This document shows, one piece after another, positions 1 through 8,599 of a DNA stretch of 36,605 bases. The position numbers and the translations under genes are program-made. The notes below the pieces were generated by a model. It saw only the letters and a program-made list of their open reading frames with translations, ran no database searches and was not told the origin of the DNA. Each line of letters starts with the position of its first letter. Positions within the stretch are counted from its first letter, which is position 1. The stretch comes from Streptomyces minutiscleroticus (GTDB lineage: Bacteria > Actinomycetota > Actinomycetes > Streptomycetales > Streptomycetaceae). The stretch is from the NCBI RefSeq assembly GCF_014650875.1, contig NZ_BMVU01000057.1:1-36605 (forward strand), written 5' to 3'.

Positions 1-1
1 C

Positions 2-133
2 GTCGTCTACTACCCCGACAAGGACAGCGACAGCGACGAGAAACTGCAGCTCCTCGCCGCACTCTCACACACCGAATCCGACGGCACAGCACACGACGGA
101 CCGGCGGAGGCCCCGCCCCCGAAGACACTCTGA
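2..133 (+). CDS. 3' end of an unidentified protein (partial)
   Basis: The window opens inside a reading frame that runs 43 codons to a TGA at 131-133. The visible C-terminus starts VVYYPDKDSDSDEK, continues with a short leucine-rich stretch and ends in a Pro/Ala-rich tail (EAPPPKTL). The Asp/Ser-rich start and low-complexity tail look like the disordered end of a longer protein. No domain can be recognised from this fragment and I assign no function. The frame has ordinary Streptomyces codon use, with G or C in most third positions. Confidence 0.5.
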   Translation, partial: VVYYPDKDSDSDEKLQLLAALSHTESDGTAHDGPAEAPPPKTL

Positions 134-595
134 CGAGCACACGCCGTCCGGCGGTACAGCCGGAACGGCCGCGCCACGACGTCCGCCGCCCGCGGACCCC
201 CGCTGCGTCCGGTCTTTACTGGTCTCGGCGCCCGGGGCCTGCGCTCGGCCGGGCCCCGGGTTGAGTCCCGCCGTGGCTGGCGGGCCGGGGGCACGCGGCA
301 TCCGGATGGAGGCGGCCCGACCGCCGAGTGGCGCGAAGCCCGTGCAGAGGTCCGCACGCAGGCCGTCGGCCTCTTCGAGGAGGGGGATGGACGTGCCGCG
401 TATCGCCCGCCGTTCCACCGTTCACGGGTGAGCGAGAAAGCGTTCTGTCAGTGACACTGTGCGTGGAAGGCGGGTGGACGGGACATCTTGTGTTCCGAGG
501 GGCCTGCGGACTGTGGTTGCCGGTGCGCCCCACATCTGCGGACCCGGCCGGCCGTGAGGCCGGCCGCTCACGGCGGGGACGAGGACCGGACAGGG

Positions 596-720
596 ACCGC
601 GGACCGGGTGCGGACGCTGATCGGGCACACGTTCCACCACGCCTACAGCGTCTCGGCCGTCACGCGGCTGCCGCCCCGCACGGAGTACAGCGCGCAGGTG
701 CCCGGCCGCGGCCGTGGTCG
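596..720 (+). pseudogene. Possible IS630-like transposase fragment (winged-helix segment)
   Basis: One plus-strand frame reads TADRVRTLIGHTFHHAYSVS followed by AVTRLPPRTEYSAQVPGRG. This has the pattern of the second helix-turn-helix of IS630-type transposases, where a VxxLIxxxFxxxYSxxxVxxLL helix pair is followed by WSxQVPxR. The rest of the transposase, including any DDE residues, is absent, and the frame downstream does not look like protein. The stretch from 134 to about 1060 otherwise holds no gene I can support. The identification rests on a short pattern and is tentative. Confidence 0.3.
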
Positions 721-1059
721 CCTGCCGGTGGCCCGACCGCTGTACTGCCGGCCCGGCGCCCCGGCCCGCCTGAGCTACCGGCCGTGCCGTCACACCGGCC
801 GCAGCTGGTGGCTTTGGTGGTGGTGGCACCGTTTCACGCGGTGTGGCAAGGCCGTGGTCTCTGAAAGCACGATGGTTCCTGGGGACGCGGTCGGGCGGGA
901 GCTGCTCGGGATGGTTCCGAAGGCCGGGAGGCCCGAGGACGAAGCTGCGTTCCTGGAGGAGTTGGTCGCAGAGCGCCGGGTGGTCATTCGGCTGAGGTGG
1001 ACCGACTGTACGGCACGGCGCTCGACATCGGCGGGTAGAACGTATCGGGTCCGTGCTGA

Positions 1060-1260
1060 TCACAGCCACTCGTTGACGGCAACGATCAGCACGGTCGCCT
1101 CGTAGCGGACCGCCGGCTTGTCGTAGCGCGTGGCGACGGCGCGTGCCTCTTGAGGCGGTCGATGCCGCACTCGTCCGCGTGACGCTTGCGGTGGTCGGCC
1201 GCCGCCTGACCGCGGGCCGGTCCCGTCGTGCTGCGTGATCGCTTCATGTCGAACCCTGCT
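1060..1260 (-). pseudogene. IS5-family transposase, C-terminal remnant
   Basis: On the minus strand the last codons read VATRYDKPAVRYEATVLIVA followed by VNEWL and a stop. This is the hallmark end of one Streptomyces IS5-group DDE transposase family (usually ATRYDKLAVRYEATV..INEWL). Just upstream, in another frame, HRKRHADECGIDRLKRHA matches the preceding segment of the same family, so at least one frameshift separates the two. The N-terminal two thirds, with the first catalytic aspartates, are missing. It is a dead fragment, one of several in the first 8 kb. Confidence 0.6.
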
Positions 1261-1522
1261 GCATTCCGTGACGAGACCAACCGGTCGGACGACTGTCACG
1301 AACCGGCGATCAAGGTCGGGCCGACGAAGGCGCTCAGAGGGGGGCGGCTGTACCTGCTGTGCATGCCTCACCGGCGGGCTGCCGCACGGAAACACGCCGG
1401 CTCCGCGCCGGAGCGGGGAACGCGGAAGGCGTAGCAGCCCTCCACCGTGGTCGCGTCCACGAAGACGAACACTTGAGGAGTGGCCGCGGCCAGCACTTGC
1501 ACCAGAGGCACGGAAGAGGGCG

Positions 1523-1870
1523 TCAGCGGTGGCTCAGCACGTTCACCACCCGTCCGCTGGGGTCGCGGACGAAGAACCGCCGCACGCCCCACTCCTCGTC
1601 CTGCAAGGGGTGAACGATCTCCGCACCACTCTCCCGCATGACCGCATAAGCCTCATCCACGTCGTCCACCTCGACGCTCAGGTCGGGGACGACAGGCGCG
1701 GTCTTGTCGCTGGTCATGACACTGACCTGCGCTGCCGGGCTGGACGGCGAGGCGAGTGTCATGATCCAGCCGTGGTTCATGACCTCCTCGAAGCCCAGCA
1801 GGCCATAGAACTCCCGGCTCTCCTGTACGGCCTCCGACCGGATGTTGGGCACGACACGGCGAACGGCCAT
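1523..1870 (-). CDS. VOC (glyoxalase/bleomycin-resistance fold) family protein
   Basis: The 115-aa product has the vicinal oxygen chelate pattern: an N-terminal VVPNIRSEAVQESREFYGLL strand-helix unit, a central DLSVEVDDVDEAYAVMRESG segment and the C-terminal FFVRDPSGRVVNVLSHR strand. The length is that of a single two-module VOC domain. Members are metal-dependent lyases, dioxygenases or drug-binding proteins, and the substrate cannot be read here. The start is ATG at 1870, with GGAG 7-10 bases upstream. It stands alone, between transposase debris and a 450-bp gene-free stretch, and looks intact. Confidence 0.8.
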   Translation of the reverse strand: MAVRRVVPNIRSEAVQESREFYGLLGFEEVMNHGWIMTLASPSSPAAQVSVMTSDKTAPVVPDLSVEVDDVDEAYAVMRESGAEIVHPLQDEEWGVRRFFVRDPSGRVVNVLSHR

Positions 1871-2321
1871 CGATCACTCCAAGCGGGAACGAACCTGTCT
1901 CTGTGTCCTTCCAGGAGTACTACGGCACATCCGACGCCGCACGCATGGAACCGCTTTCGACATCGTCTTCGACGGCTGCCGGTCGGCGGCCCGTCAGAGT
2001 GTCCGCCTGCATGTGGGCGGTCAGCCGCAGCAGCGACGGGAGCCGCGGGGCTCCCCTGAACGCTCGTGACCGGGACGAGAACCGAGACGACAGTGCGTGT
2101 CTCCGAGCCTCCTCGCAGTTCAGGGCCTGAGCCGGTTCTGCTGGGGGTCGAAGCAGACCAGCCGCATGGAGTCCGCGAGGGCGGCCGCACAAGCGGACGT
2201 CTCCTCAGCCGTGCTCCACCGCATCGGAAAGTGGACGAGCGGTCCACTTGCCGCTCTGATCAACGGCCCGCCGACCAGGCAGAGGCGTTCTCCTCGTCCT
2301 CCGTGCGGTTGGGGTGAACCG
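1871..2321. other. Gene-free stretch between the VOC gene and the deaminase
   Basis: Both strands hold only short open frames without a credible ribosome site or recognisable protein pattern. It should contain promoters for the flanking divergent genes, but I see no motif clear enough to call. Confidence 0.4.
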
Positions 2322-2790
2322 GTGATCAGTGACGTAGATCTGGGACACCTGCGCCGCTGCGTGGAACTGGCGGCCCGGTCCTTGGCAGCGGGAGATGAAC
2401 CCTTCGGGTCCGTCCTCGTCGCAGGTGATGGAACCGTCCTGGGTGAAGACCACAATCATGTCGCCTCCGGTGACCGCACCCAGCACCCCGAGTTCGCTCT
2501 GGCCCGCTGGGCCGCGCGGCACCTGACGCCGACGGAGCGGAAGGCATCCACCGTCTACACGTCGGGCGAGCACTGCCCGACGTGCGCAGCCGCGCACGGC
2601 TGGGGTGGGCCTCGGCCGTATCGTGTACGTGGTCTCCGCCGCGCAACTGGTGAGCTGGCTCACCGAGTGGGGTGTGCCCGCCGCTCCGGTCGCCGCTCTG
2701 CCGGTCACCGCCATCGTGCCGGATGCGGTGGTGGAGGGGCCGGTGCCCGAGCTCGTCGACGACGTCCGCGCACTGCACCACCGCCCGCAC
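2322..2790 (+). pseudogene. Nucleoside/cytidine-type deaminase, frameshifted
   Basis: From GTG 2322 the frame encodes VISDVDLGHLRRCVELAARS and then the zinc-dependent deaminase motifs: HPEFALARWAA (the H-x-E region) and TSGEHCPTCAAAHGW (the PCxxC-like zinc site). The frame then turns to nonsense. One base to the right, it resumes with GLGRIVYVVSAAQLVSWLTE and continues to VPELVDDVRALHHR, the usual C-terminal half of this roughly 155-aa family. The switch lies in the run CTGGGGTGGG at about 2600-2609, where one extra G explains the shift. The family (tRNA adenosine, guanine or cytosine deaminase-like) removes an amino group from a nucleobase. After about 2790 the family sequence stops without a clear stop codon, so the 3' end may also be damaged. 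A sequencing error in the G run is possible. Confidence 0.75.
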
Positions 2791-3240
2791 CATGCGGCCG
2801 CCCGAGCGAAGTCGCAGCCGCGACAGCCATACGCCTCCACCCGCCCCTCACCCCGGCCCCCATCCCGTCCGTCGTCGCCCCGCGTGCCGCTCGTACCGCA
2901 GAGCGGACGTGGTCCACGGTGTCCAGGTGGAGCGCGTCACCGTACGGACGATCTGGACGCCCTGTGCCGTGTCCGCTCGGCTCTGCCTGGGGCGACGGGC
3001 GGGCGGGACGGGAGTTCCCCCGCGCACGCCGCCCCCGACCTGGCACCGCGTCAGAAGACTCGGCCCCGCTCCCGCAAGGAGTCCGGCACCGACGACGCCC
3101 GGTCCGGAAGCGCGCAGCAGTTGCCGCACCGAGCACGGACAACTGCGCTCAGCCCATCAGTGCGCACGGTGAGATCCGCTTAACACTCTGTTTATCATGT
3201 ACATGTCGCCCAAGAAACAACACCTTTCTAGGGTGTCACG
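2791..3240. other. Gene-free stretch downstream of the deaminase
   Basis: Open frames cover this stretch on several strands, but all have the shadow composition of GC-rich noncoding DNA and none has a ribosome site or recognisable motif. Around 3180-3230 there is a short AT-richer patch (AACACTCTGTTTATCATGTACATG), a plausible promoter area for the genes to the right. Confidence 0.35.
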
Positions 3241-3288
3241 CCATGGGCGCAGAGTCGTACACCCGACCGGACACCACCGCAGGCGAGC

Positions 3289-3630
3289 ACGGTTCGGCTC
3301 ATCGATCAGGTGGAAACGGCCATCACCGAACACATCGAGACCAGGGAACTGATCCCCGCCCAGCGTCTCGACGAGGCATACCGAACCCTGTGCGCACACC
3401 CCGGTGGCTCGATGGCCCTGGTGGTGGAAGGCGCCCATCGAGTCATGACGCAGACGGCCCTCCGCGCCGGCCGGTGCCGACCAGCTCCCGCTGACCACGT
3501 CCCTCTTCGCCCGCGGTCGCCGCCTTCACCGCGTGAACTGCCCCTTCCCCTCCTCGCCGACGACGCCCATCGGGGACTCCTCGCACCACACCCGCGCCCT
3601 GCACCATCCCACCGCATCCGGGAGGCGTGA
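3289..3630 (+). pseudogene. Unidentified small gene or remnant upstream of the permease
   Basis: A protein-like stretch in one frame reads VETAITEHIETRELIPAQRL, then DEAYRTLCAHPGGSMALVVE, then GAHRVMTQTALRA, up to about 3467. A different frame continues with ADQLPLTTSLFARGRRLHRV and NCPFPSSPTTPIGDSSHHTR up to the permease start. Both halves look like real protein, so one frameshift near 3465-3475 may have broken a single gene of about 110 aa. I do not recognise the family. Its position directly before the permease, ending at the permease ribosome site, suggests it was the first gene of a permease operon. Confidence 0.35.
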
Positions 3631-3631
3631 C

Positions 3632-5275
3632 ATGACAACCGAGTCACGGCTGACACCAGCCCCGTCCAAGCCCGCGACAGACCAGGCGACGAAGGAAACA
3701 CTGGAGGACTACACCCTCCGCTTCGCACCCCGCAGCTACCGCCGCTGGACCCCCATGGTCGTGGCCACCACCGCCCTCGGCGGCATCGCCTACATGGCCG
3801 ACTTCTCCATCGGCGCCGGCATCGCGCTGACCCACGGCACCGGCAACGCGCTGATCGCGATAGCCGTCGCCGCCGCCGTCATCTTCGTCACCGGCCTCCC
3901 CCTGGCCTACTACGGCGCCCGCTACAACATCGATCTCGACCTGATCACCCGCGGCTCCGGCTTCGGCTACTACGGCTCGGTCCTCACCAGCGTCATCTTC
4001 GCCAGCTTCACCTTCATCTTCTTCGCCCTCGAAGGCTCGATCATGGCCCAGGGCCTCGAACTCGGCCTGGGCCTGCCCCTGTGGCTGGGCTACCTGGTCT
4101 CCACCCTCATGGTGATCCCCCTGGTGATCTACGGTATGAAGGCGCTCAGCAGGCTCCAGGTGTGGACCACCCCGGTCTGGCTGCTGCTCATGGTCGCCCC
4201 GCTGGTCTACCTGATCGCCCAGGACCCCGGCACCGTCGACCGCTTCCTCTCCTACGCCGGCACGGACGGCGAAGGCGGTGTGAACACCGCAGCCGTCCTG
4301 CTCGGCGCGGGCGTGTGCCTGTCCCTGATCGCCCAGATCGGCGAACAGATCGACTACCTGCGCTTCATGCCGCCCAGGACCGAGGCGAACAAGCGCACCT
4401 GGTGGACCGCCGTGGTGATGGCCGGTCCCGGCTGGGTGGTACTCGGCGCCCTCAAACAGGCCATCGGCGTCTTCCTCGCCGTCTACGTCCTCTCCGCCAT
4501 CGGCCCGGCCGCCGCGACCGAACCGATCCAGCAGTTCCGCGGCGCGTTCGACGCGATGATGCCCTCCTGGCTCGTCGTCCCCCTGGCCGTCGCCCTCGTC
4601 GTCATCAGCCAGATCAAGATCAATGTGACGAACGCCTACTCCGGCTCGCTCGCCTGGACGAACTCCTTCACCCGCGTCACCGGGCACTACCCCGGCCGCA
4701 TGATCTTCGTCCTGGTCAACCTGGGCTTCGCGCTCGCCCTGATGGAAGCCGACATGTTCAGCTTCCTCAACAGCATCCTGAGCTTCTACTCCAACTGCGC
4801 CATCGCCTGGGTCGTCACCGTGGCCACCGACATCCTGGTCAACAAGTACGTCCTGAAGCTGTCCCCGCGCACCCCCGAGTTCCGCCGGGGCATGCTGTAC
4901 GCCGTCAACCCCGTCGGCGTCGTGGCGTTCGTCGCCTCCTCCGGTCTGTCCATCGCCCTGTACTTCCACCTCTTCGGCGACACCCTCCAGCCGTACTCCC
5001 CCGTCGCCGCGGTCGTCATCGCCTTCGTCCTCACCCCGCTCATGGCGATCCTCACCAAGGGCAAGTACTACCTGCGCCGCACCGACGACGGCATCGCCGA
5101 GCCGCTGCTGGACGCCGACGGCAACCCCAGCGCCGTGACGTACGACTGCCACGTCTGCCGCCAGCCCTACGAACGCCCCGACCTGACCGCCTGCGCCACC
5201 CATGACGCGATCGTCTGCTCGCTGTGCCTGAGCACGGACACGGTCGGCGACCACGTACTGCCGGCCACCACGTGA
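3632..5275 (+). CDS. NCS1-family purine/cytosine permease with C-terminal Cys/His motif
   Basis: The 547-aa integral membrane protein has about twelve hydrophobic segments and the general build of NCS1 nucleobase:cation symporters (cytosine, purine, allantoin or hydantoin uptake). A conserved N-terminal motif (TLRFAPRSYRRWTPMVVATT) precedes TM1; ARYNIDLDLITRGSGFGYYG lies between TM2 and TM3, and INVTNAYSGSLAWTNSF in the middle is typical of the family. After the last TM segment comes a soluble tail with CHVC, then C-x2-H, then CSLC, which looks like a small zinc-binding knuckle. The start is ATG 3632 with a GGAGG ribosome site at 3621-3625. The gene is intact, unlike its neighbours, and the broken deaminase 1 kb upstream fits a former nucleobase-salvage cluster. 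The substrate cannot be decided from sequence alone. Confidence 0.9.
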   Translation: MTTESRLTPAPSKPATDQATKETLEDYTLRFAPRSYRRWTPMVVATTALGGIAYMADFSIGAGIALTHGTGNALIAIAVAAAVIFVTGLPLAYYGARYNIDLDLITRGSGFGYYGSVLTSVIFASFTFIFFALEGSIMAQGLELGLGLPLWLGYLVSTLMVIPLVIYGMKALSRLQVWTTPVWLLLMVAPLVYLIAQDPGTVDRFLSYAGTDGEGGVNTAAVLLGAGVCLSLIAQIGEQIDYLRFMPPRTEANKRTWWTAVVMAGPGWVVLGALKQAIGVFLAVYVLSAIGPAAATEPIQQFRGAFDAMMPSWLVVPLAVALVVISQIKINVTNAYSGSLAWTNSFTRVTGHYPGRMIFVLVNLGFALALMEADMFSFLNSILSFYSNCAIAWVVTVATDILVNKYVLKLSPRTPEFRRGMLYAVNPVGVVAFVASSGLSIALYFHLFGDTLQPYSPVAAVVIAFVLTPLMAILTKGKYYLRRTDDGIAEPLLDADGNPSAVTYDCHVCRQPYERPDLTACATHDAIVCSLCLSTDTVGDHVLPATT

Positions 5276-5280
5276 CGCCC

Positions 5281-5305
5281 GGAGGCGAGCCCTGCGCCCG
5301 CCTCC
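5281..5305 (+). terminator. Possible terminator hairpin after the permease
   Basis: GGAGGCG at 5281-5287 pairs exactly with CGCCTCC at 5299-5305 around an 11-base loop, six bases after the permease stop. There is no T run, which is common in Streptomyces. Confidence 0.4.
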
Positions 5306-5366
5306 CCCGATCGCCGCCCCAGACCTGGACCGCCGTGCGGTCGAGCCGGACCTCGTCACGTCCGCT

Positions 5367-5717
5367 TCAGCCGGCCACGTCCACGCAGACCGTCCCCGCC
5401 TTCTCGTAGGCGGACACCGCCTCGGCGCCCTCCAGGTTGTACGTTTCCAGGCGTCTTACGACGTCCTGCAGAGCCTTGTCCAGGGCGTCGTAGCGGTCGT
5501 CCGGCTCGGCCGCGGAGCGGGCCAGGGCGGCAGCGCCGGCGGCCCGGTCGAAGTAGACCTCGGACGTGCTGTCGTTCTTGCTGAACACCTTGTCCAGCGC
5601 CGGGACCCGACTCCACGCCTGGCAGGCGCCCGCCGCATCAGCCGCCGCATTGCCGAAGCCGGTCCCGGACGACCGGACCACCCCCGGCAGATCTCTGCTT
5701 CGCACCCATCGGATCAC
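5367..5717 (-). CDS. Truncated lipoprotein-like hypothetical protein
   Basis: The C-terminal 85 residues, from AACQAWS-like ACQAWSRVPALDKVFSKND through YFDRAAGAAALA and VRRLETYNLEGAEAVSAYEK to GTVCVDVAG, look like the mature part of small Streptomyces lipoproteins, where a conserved cysteine precedes ...AWSK and another sits near the end (VCVD). The expected signal peptide and lipobox are missing. The first 30 residues (MIRWVRSRDLPGVVRSSGTG) look like read-through from unrelated DNA. I think the 5' end was lost and the gene is probably not functional, though a short cytoplasmic product cannot be excluded. It faces the permease tail to tail. Confidence 0.5.
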   Translation of the reverse strand: MIRWVRSRDLPGVVRSSGTGFGNAAADAAGACQAWSRVPALDKVFSKNDSTSEVYFDRAAGAAALARSAAEPDDRYDALDKALQDVVRRLETYNLEGAEAVSAYEKAGTVCVDVAG

Positions 5718-5761
5718 GAGCGGTCGGTCAGAGTGCGGGTGCGACGTGATGAGGGGGCATC

Positions 5762-5965
5762 GTGCCCAAGGCCGACATCAGTCTCGACCTCGACGCCGAA
5801 CCCGTAGTGGAGCTGATGGTCCTGGCGGGAGTCGGTTCGCCCCAGGACGCGGTCGAGGCGGTCGTACGGGATCACATCACCCGTGGCCACCGCACGGAGG
5901 GCCGCACCGAACGCAAGGACCAGCAACTGCGCGAGGCCGACGTCAAGCCGCAGGAACCGCAGGCT
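5762..5965 (+). pseudogene. VapB-like antitoxin fragment, reading into a second gene
   Basis: From ATG 5762 the frame reads MPKADISLDLDAEPVVELMV, LAGVGSPQDAVEAVVRDHIT and then RTEGRTERKDQQLREADVKP with QEPQ. This matches the actinobacterial VapB/DUF2191-type antitoxin: a short strand, two helices (ribbon-helix-helix) and the toxin-binding tail ending KPQEP. Normally a stop and a PIN-domain toxin gene follow. Here the frame continues without a stop into a DUF2199 domain at 6080, and no PIN toxin is present. The chimera is probably a deletion product. The strong GGGGG stretch before the ATG could still serve as a ribosome site. Confidence 0.5.
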
Positions 5966-6079
5966 GAACTCCTGGTCGTACACCGCAGCCAGAGCCGCGG
6001 CACGCACCCACGGGCTCGTCGGCACATGCAGCGGGCAGTGGTCACGGAACAGCCCGTAGGCTCCTGTGACATCACCAGT

Positions 6080-6372
6080 GATCCCGGGTTCGCCTGCTCG
6101 TGCTGTGGAACCCACCGTCCTGAACTGCCGATGCACTACACGGCCAAGGCTCCGGCCGTGTGGGATCCGGCCTTCGCCGATGCCGAGGACTGCCTGCTCT
6201 CATCGGACCGGTGCGTGATCGATGCGCAGCACTGCTTCGTCAAGGGCCTGATCGAGATACCGGTCATCGGCAGCGACGAGGTGTTCTCCCGGGGTGTGGG
6301 GGTCTCGCTCAGCCGTGAGCGTTTCTCCCGGCTGGCCGACCTGTGGGACAAGCCCGGCCGCGAGGCCGAGAA
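6080..6372 (+). pseudogene. DUF2199 domain, truncated at both ends
   Basis: In the same open frame as the VapB-like segment, residues from GFACSCCGTHRPELPMHYT onward match DUF2199: a CxCCG zinc-like motif, AVWDPAFADAEDCLLSSDRC, then FVKGLIEIPVIGSDEVF and GVGVSLSRERFSRLADLWD. The family's usual C-terminal half (an EPYxGWL-type segment) is missing. Family sequence stops at about 6372, where the frame turns to low-quality sequence and another gene begins in the next frame. The function of DUF2199 is unknown. This is a gene fragment stitched between two others. Confidence 0.6.
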
Positions 6373-6960
6373 GCCGTCTCGCAGTACCGGGACCGGTTGC
6401 GTGAGCGGTTTCTCTCCGTACCGGAGATCCCTCCCCCATCTCCCTGGCATCCGGTCTGGAGTCGGCGGAATCCCATGGGCGGTCTGCTCGGCATCGGCTT
6501 CGCCACCGCTCCCGGCACCGGCCACGACCTGGTCATGGTGGTCTCACGTGAGGGGCACGGACTCTTCGACACCCTCACCGGAGAGAAGACGGCCCGCAAC
6601 CGCGATCCTGACCCCGATGACAGCACCCCGGACGCAGTGCCTGCCCTCACCTGTCCCGGACTCGGACCGGTCGCCGGGACCAGAGTGCGCATCGCCGGAC
6701 TCTTCGGAGGCGGCCTCCACACCACGACTGCCGACGGCTGGACCCTGGAGGTCGTCAGCCCCGAATGGCCCGACCACCGGGTTCTGCTCTCCACGGACGG
6801 AGGGATGCCCCACAACGGACCCCATGGTGAGCGCTGGTGGCACATCTTCGATGCCAACTACTCAGAACTGCGGGCCGCCGGCTTCTCACCATCCGGAGAC
6901 ACCCTCGCGATCGCTACGAGCAGCGACCTGGCTCTCTGGACCCGTCGGACTGCGGAACCG
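6343..6960 (+). pseudogene. Conserved actinobacterial hypothetical protein, ends missing
   Basis: From about 6373 one frame encodes VSQYRDRLRERFLSVPEIPP, PMGGLLGIGFATAPGTGHDL, CPGLGPVAGTRVRIAGLFGG, GERWWHIFDANYSELRAAGF and SPSGDTLAIATSSDLALWTR. This is a compact, globular sequence of a type common in Streptomyces whose role is unknown; the final segment resembles one WD40-like blade. The formal GTG at 6343 lies inside the DUF2199 coding region, so the natural start is gone. After SSDLALWTR the family sequence ends at about 6955 and the frame stays open through unrelated DNA for nearly another kilobase. I therefore treat it as truncated at both ends. Confidence 0.5.
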
Positions 6961-7219
6961 GACCCGACCGACGAGGCCGTTACAGGAGACGCGAGGTTCC
7001 CGCCGCGATGCCCGACGGGCAGACACCGGCCCGCGGGCCCGCTCACGACGCCTTGGTCGCCGGGGGCACCTACGTCGTCGGGGACGGCCTGGTCCCCGCC
7101 GCTCGGCTCGCGCACACCTACCGGGCCCGACTCCGCCGCACTCAGAACCGGTCCCGGCCGACGACGGCTCCGGCCGCCACCGTCGGCCTCCTCTTCCAGG
7201 CCGCAGAGGAACCCTTCCT

Positions 7220-7956
7220 GGAGACTGGGCATGAGTTGCACGTGTTCAGCCGAACGTCCCGAACGGTCCTGGGCGTTCTGGTCCACCGCGTTCGCTGCGC
7301 GTCCGGCGCCGTCGCATCGTGTCCGTGGTCCGGGGACGCGGGGGCGGTTTCCCCCGCTCACTCGGTTTCCGGGCAGGGCCTGGGCGGTCCGGTGCCCGCG
7401 GCATCGCTCCGGTGCCGCGGGGCGGTGCCGTCCGTCGCCTGATCCGGTGGCCGAGGGAGCGTCGTCCGATCGCCACCGAGGCGGCGGCGTGTCGGCTGGT
7501 CTTGCGGTTCTTGCCGGTGAGGGGCTTTCACCAGTGCTCGGCGCCCCACATCGAGGTGTGGGCGGGATCGACAGCGATCACACCGATACCGGCCTCGGCG
7601 CACATGCTGAGCAGGCGGGCGCGGAACTTGCCGGCGGGGATGCCGGAGATCAACTGCCGGAACTTTTTCTTCCGGCCGTGCTTCTCCCGCGTCCTGGAGT
7701 CGGTGAAGTCGAGGTCTTCGATCGCGATGGCCTGCACGCCGGTCGCCCCGGCCCCCTGCAGGAGGCGGGTGAGGGCGTGGCGGAGCGGGGCGTCGCGGTG
7801 GGTGGCGGTGCCGGTCAGGTCGTGGTCGAAGCGGCGCGGGCTGCCGACGGGGTTGCCGTGCTCGTCCAGCGGCCGGGCGGCAAGGTGGCCGGCGTTGGTG
7901 TCCACGCCGATGACGCCTGAGGCATCGGCCCCCCGCCTGAAGGTTGACAGCCGCAC
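7220..7956 (-). pseudogene. TnpB-like RNA-guided nuclease relic, interrupted by a nonsense codon
   Basis: Minus-strand sequence carries the three RuvC-type motifs of TnpB proteins in order: GVIGVDTNAGHLAA (first Asp), QAIAIEDLDFTDSR (Glu) and GVIAVDPAHTSMWG (last Asp). Between them lies KHGRKKKFRQLISGIPAGKF. The frame meets TGA at 7528-7530 right after GAEHW. It then continues in the same frame with KPLTGKNRKTSRHAAASVAI and GRRSLGHRIRRRTAPP, the usual continuation, so a single nonsense codon breaks the protein. A second frameshift near 7350 separates the last family segment (GPRTRCDGAGRAANAVDQN). Everything before the first RuvC motif is missing. TnpB is the guide-RNA nuclease of IS200/IS605- and IS607-type elements; no tnpA is nearby. 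Confidence 0.8.
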
Positions 7957-7974
7957 ACGTGGGACTCTGTCGGA

Positions 7975-8442
7975 ATGGATTCATTCACCGCCCGGCTGGA
8001 CGACGCATGGGAGTGGTGGGCAGCCGCTGTCGAGGAAGCGCAGGAGGGGCGCTGGGTACGTGACGCCGTGGAACGGCAGGTGGTGGCGGACATCATGACC
8101 GCGACCAACGCCCTGCACGGCGGCCGGCTAGCCCCCTTCACCGAGGACTCGTGGCACGTACGTATCGGGCGGATCGCCCATTGGGCCGGGGTGCTCCGCC
8201 TTGCCGCCCGAGCAGGAGGGTGGGAACTCCGGCCTGTCGTCGGGCACAGTCCGAAGCACCCTGCGGGCATGGCCGAGCTGTTGTCCGGCATCTACGCGAT
8301 CGGCGAGCAGGGCGAGGAATGGATGGCGCAGCTTCTTCGGGAGGGCCGGGTACCGCCGGAGAAGGACATCGCCCAGGCGGAGGGCTTTCTGACCGGGCCG
8401 GGGTCCATGGAGGATCTTGAGCTGTTCTTCTACGACAGCTGA
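7975..8442 (+). CDS. Conserved hypothetical protein, 155 aa
   Basis: The soluble acidic product begins MDSFTARLDDAWEWWAAAVE and contains DSWHVRIGRIAHWAGVLRLA, PAGMAELLSGIYAIGEQGEE and the end MEDLELFFYDS. There is no signal peptide or transmembrane segment. It has the feel of a helical, complete protein with consistent codon use, and the start ATG 7975 is the first in frame. I do not recognise the family. It sits between the TnpB relic and the end of the jetD relic, which run toward each other on the other strand, so it is probably transcribed alone. Confidence 0.65.
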   Translation: MDSFTARLDDAWEWWAAAVEEAQEGRWVRDAVERQVVADIMTATNALHGGRLAPFTEDSWHVRIGRIAHWAGVLRLAARAGGWELRPVVGHSPKHPAGMAELLSGIYAIGEQGEEWMAQLLREGRVPPEKDIAQAEGFLTGPGSMEDLELFFYDS

Positions 8443-8599
8443 CAGACATCCCGCCCGGCCGGCACCGCACCCGGAGTCCGCTCCGAGGCGTCTGTCCGAG
8501 CTCCTCGCCGCCGGCCGCCGTTGACGAGGTGCACATCGACCCGCCCCGTCCGTCGCCGCCGTCCGAGCACGGCCCCCGCGCGGTCGGGCTTGTTCCTCC

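Noticed and set aside
3644..5359. Very long open frame on the minus strand opposite the permease
   Set aside because: Its product is a Gly/Asp/Glu/Val-rich low-complexity sequence, the mirror of a GC-rich membrane protein gene. The plus-strand permease explains the DNA.
5714..6136. Minus-strand frame opposite the VapB-like segment as a PIN toxin
   Set aside because: A few residues hint at a PIN-like tail but no acidic triad is visible, and the plus-strand antitoxin pattern is better.
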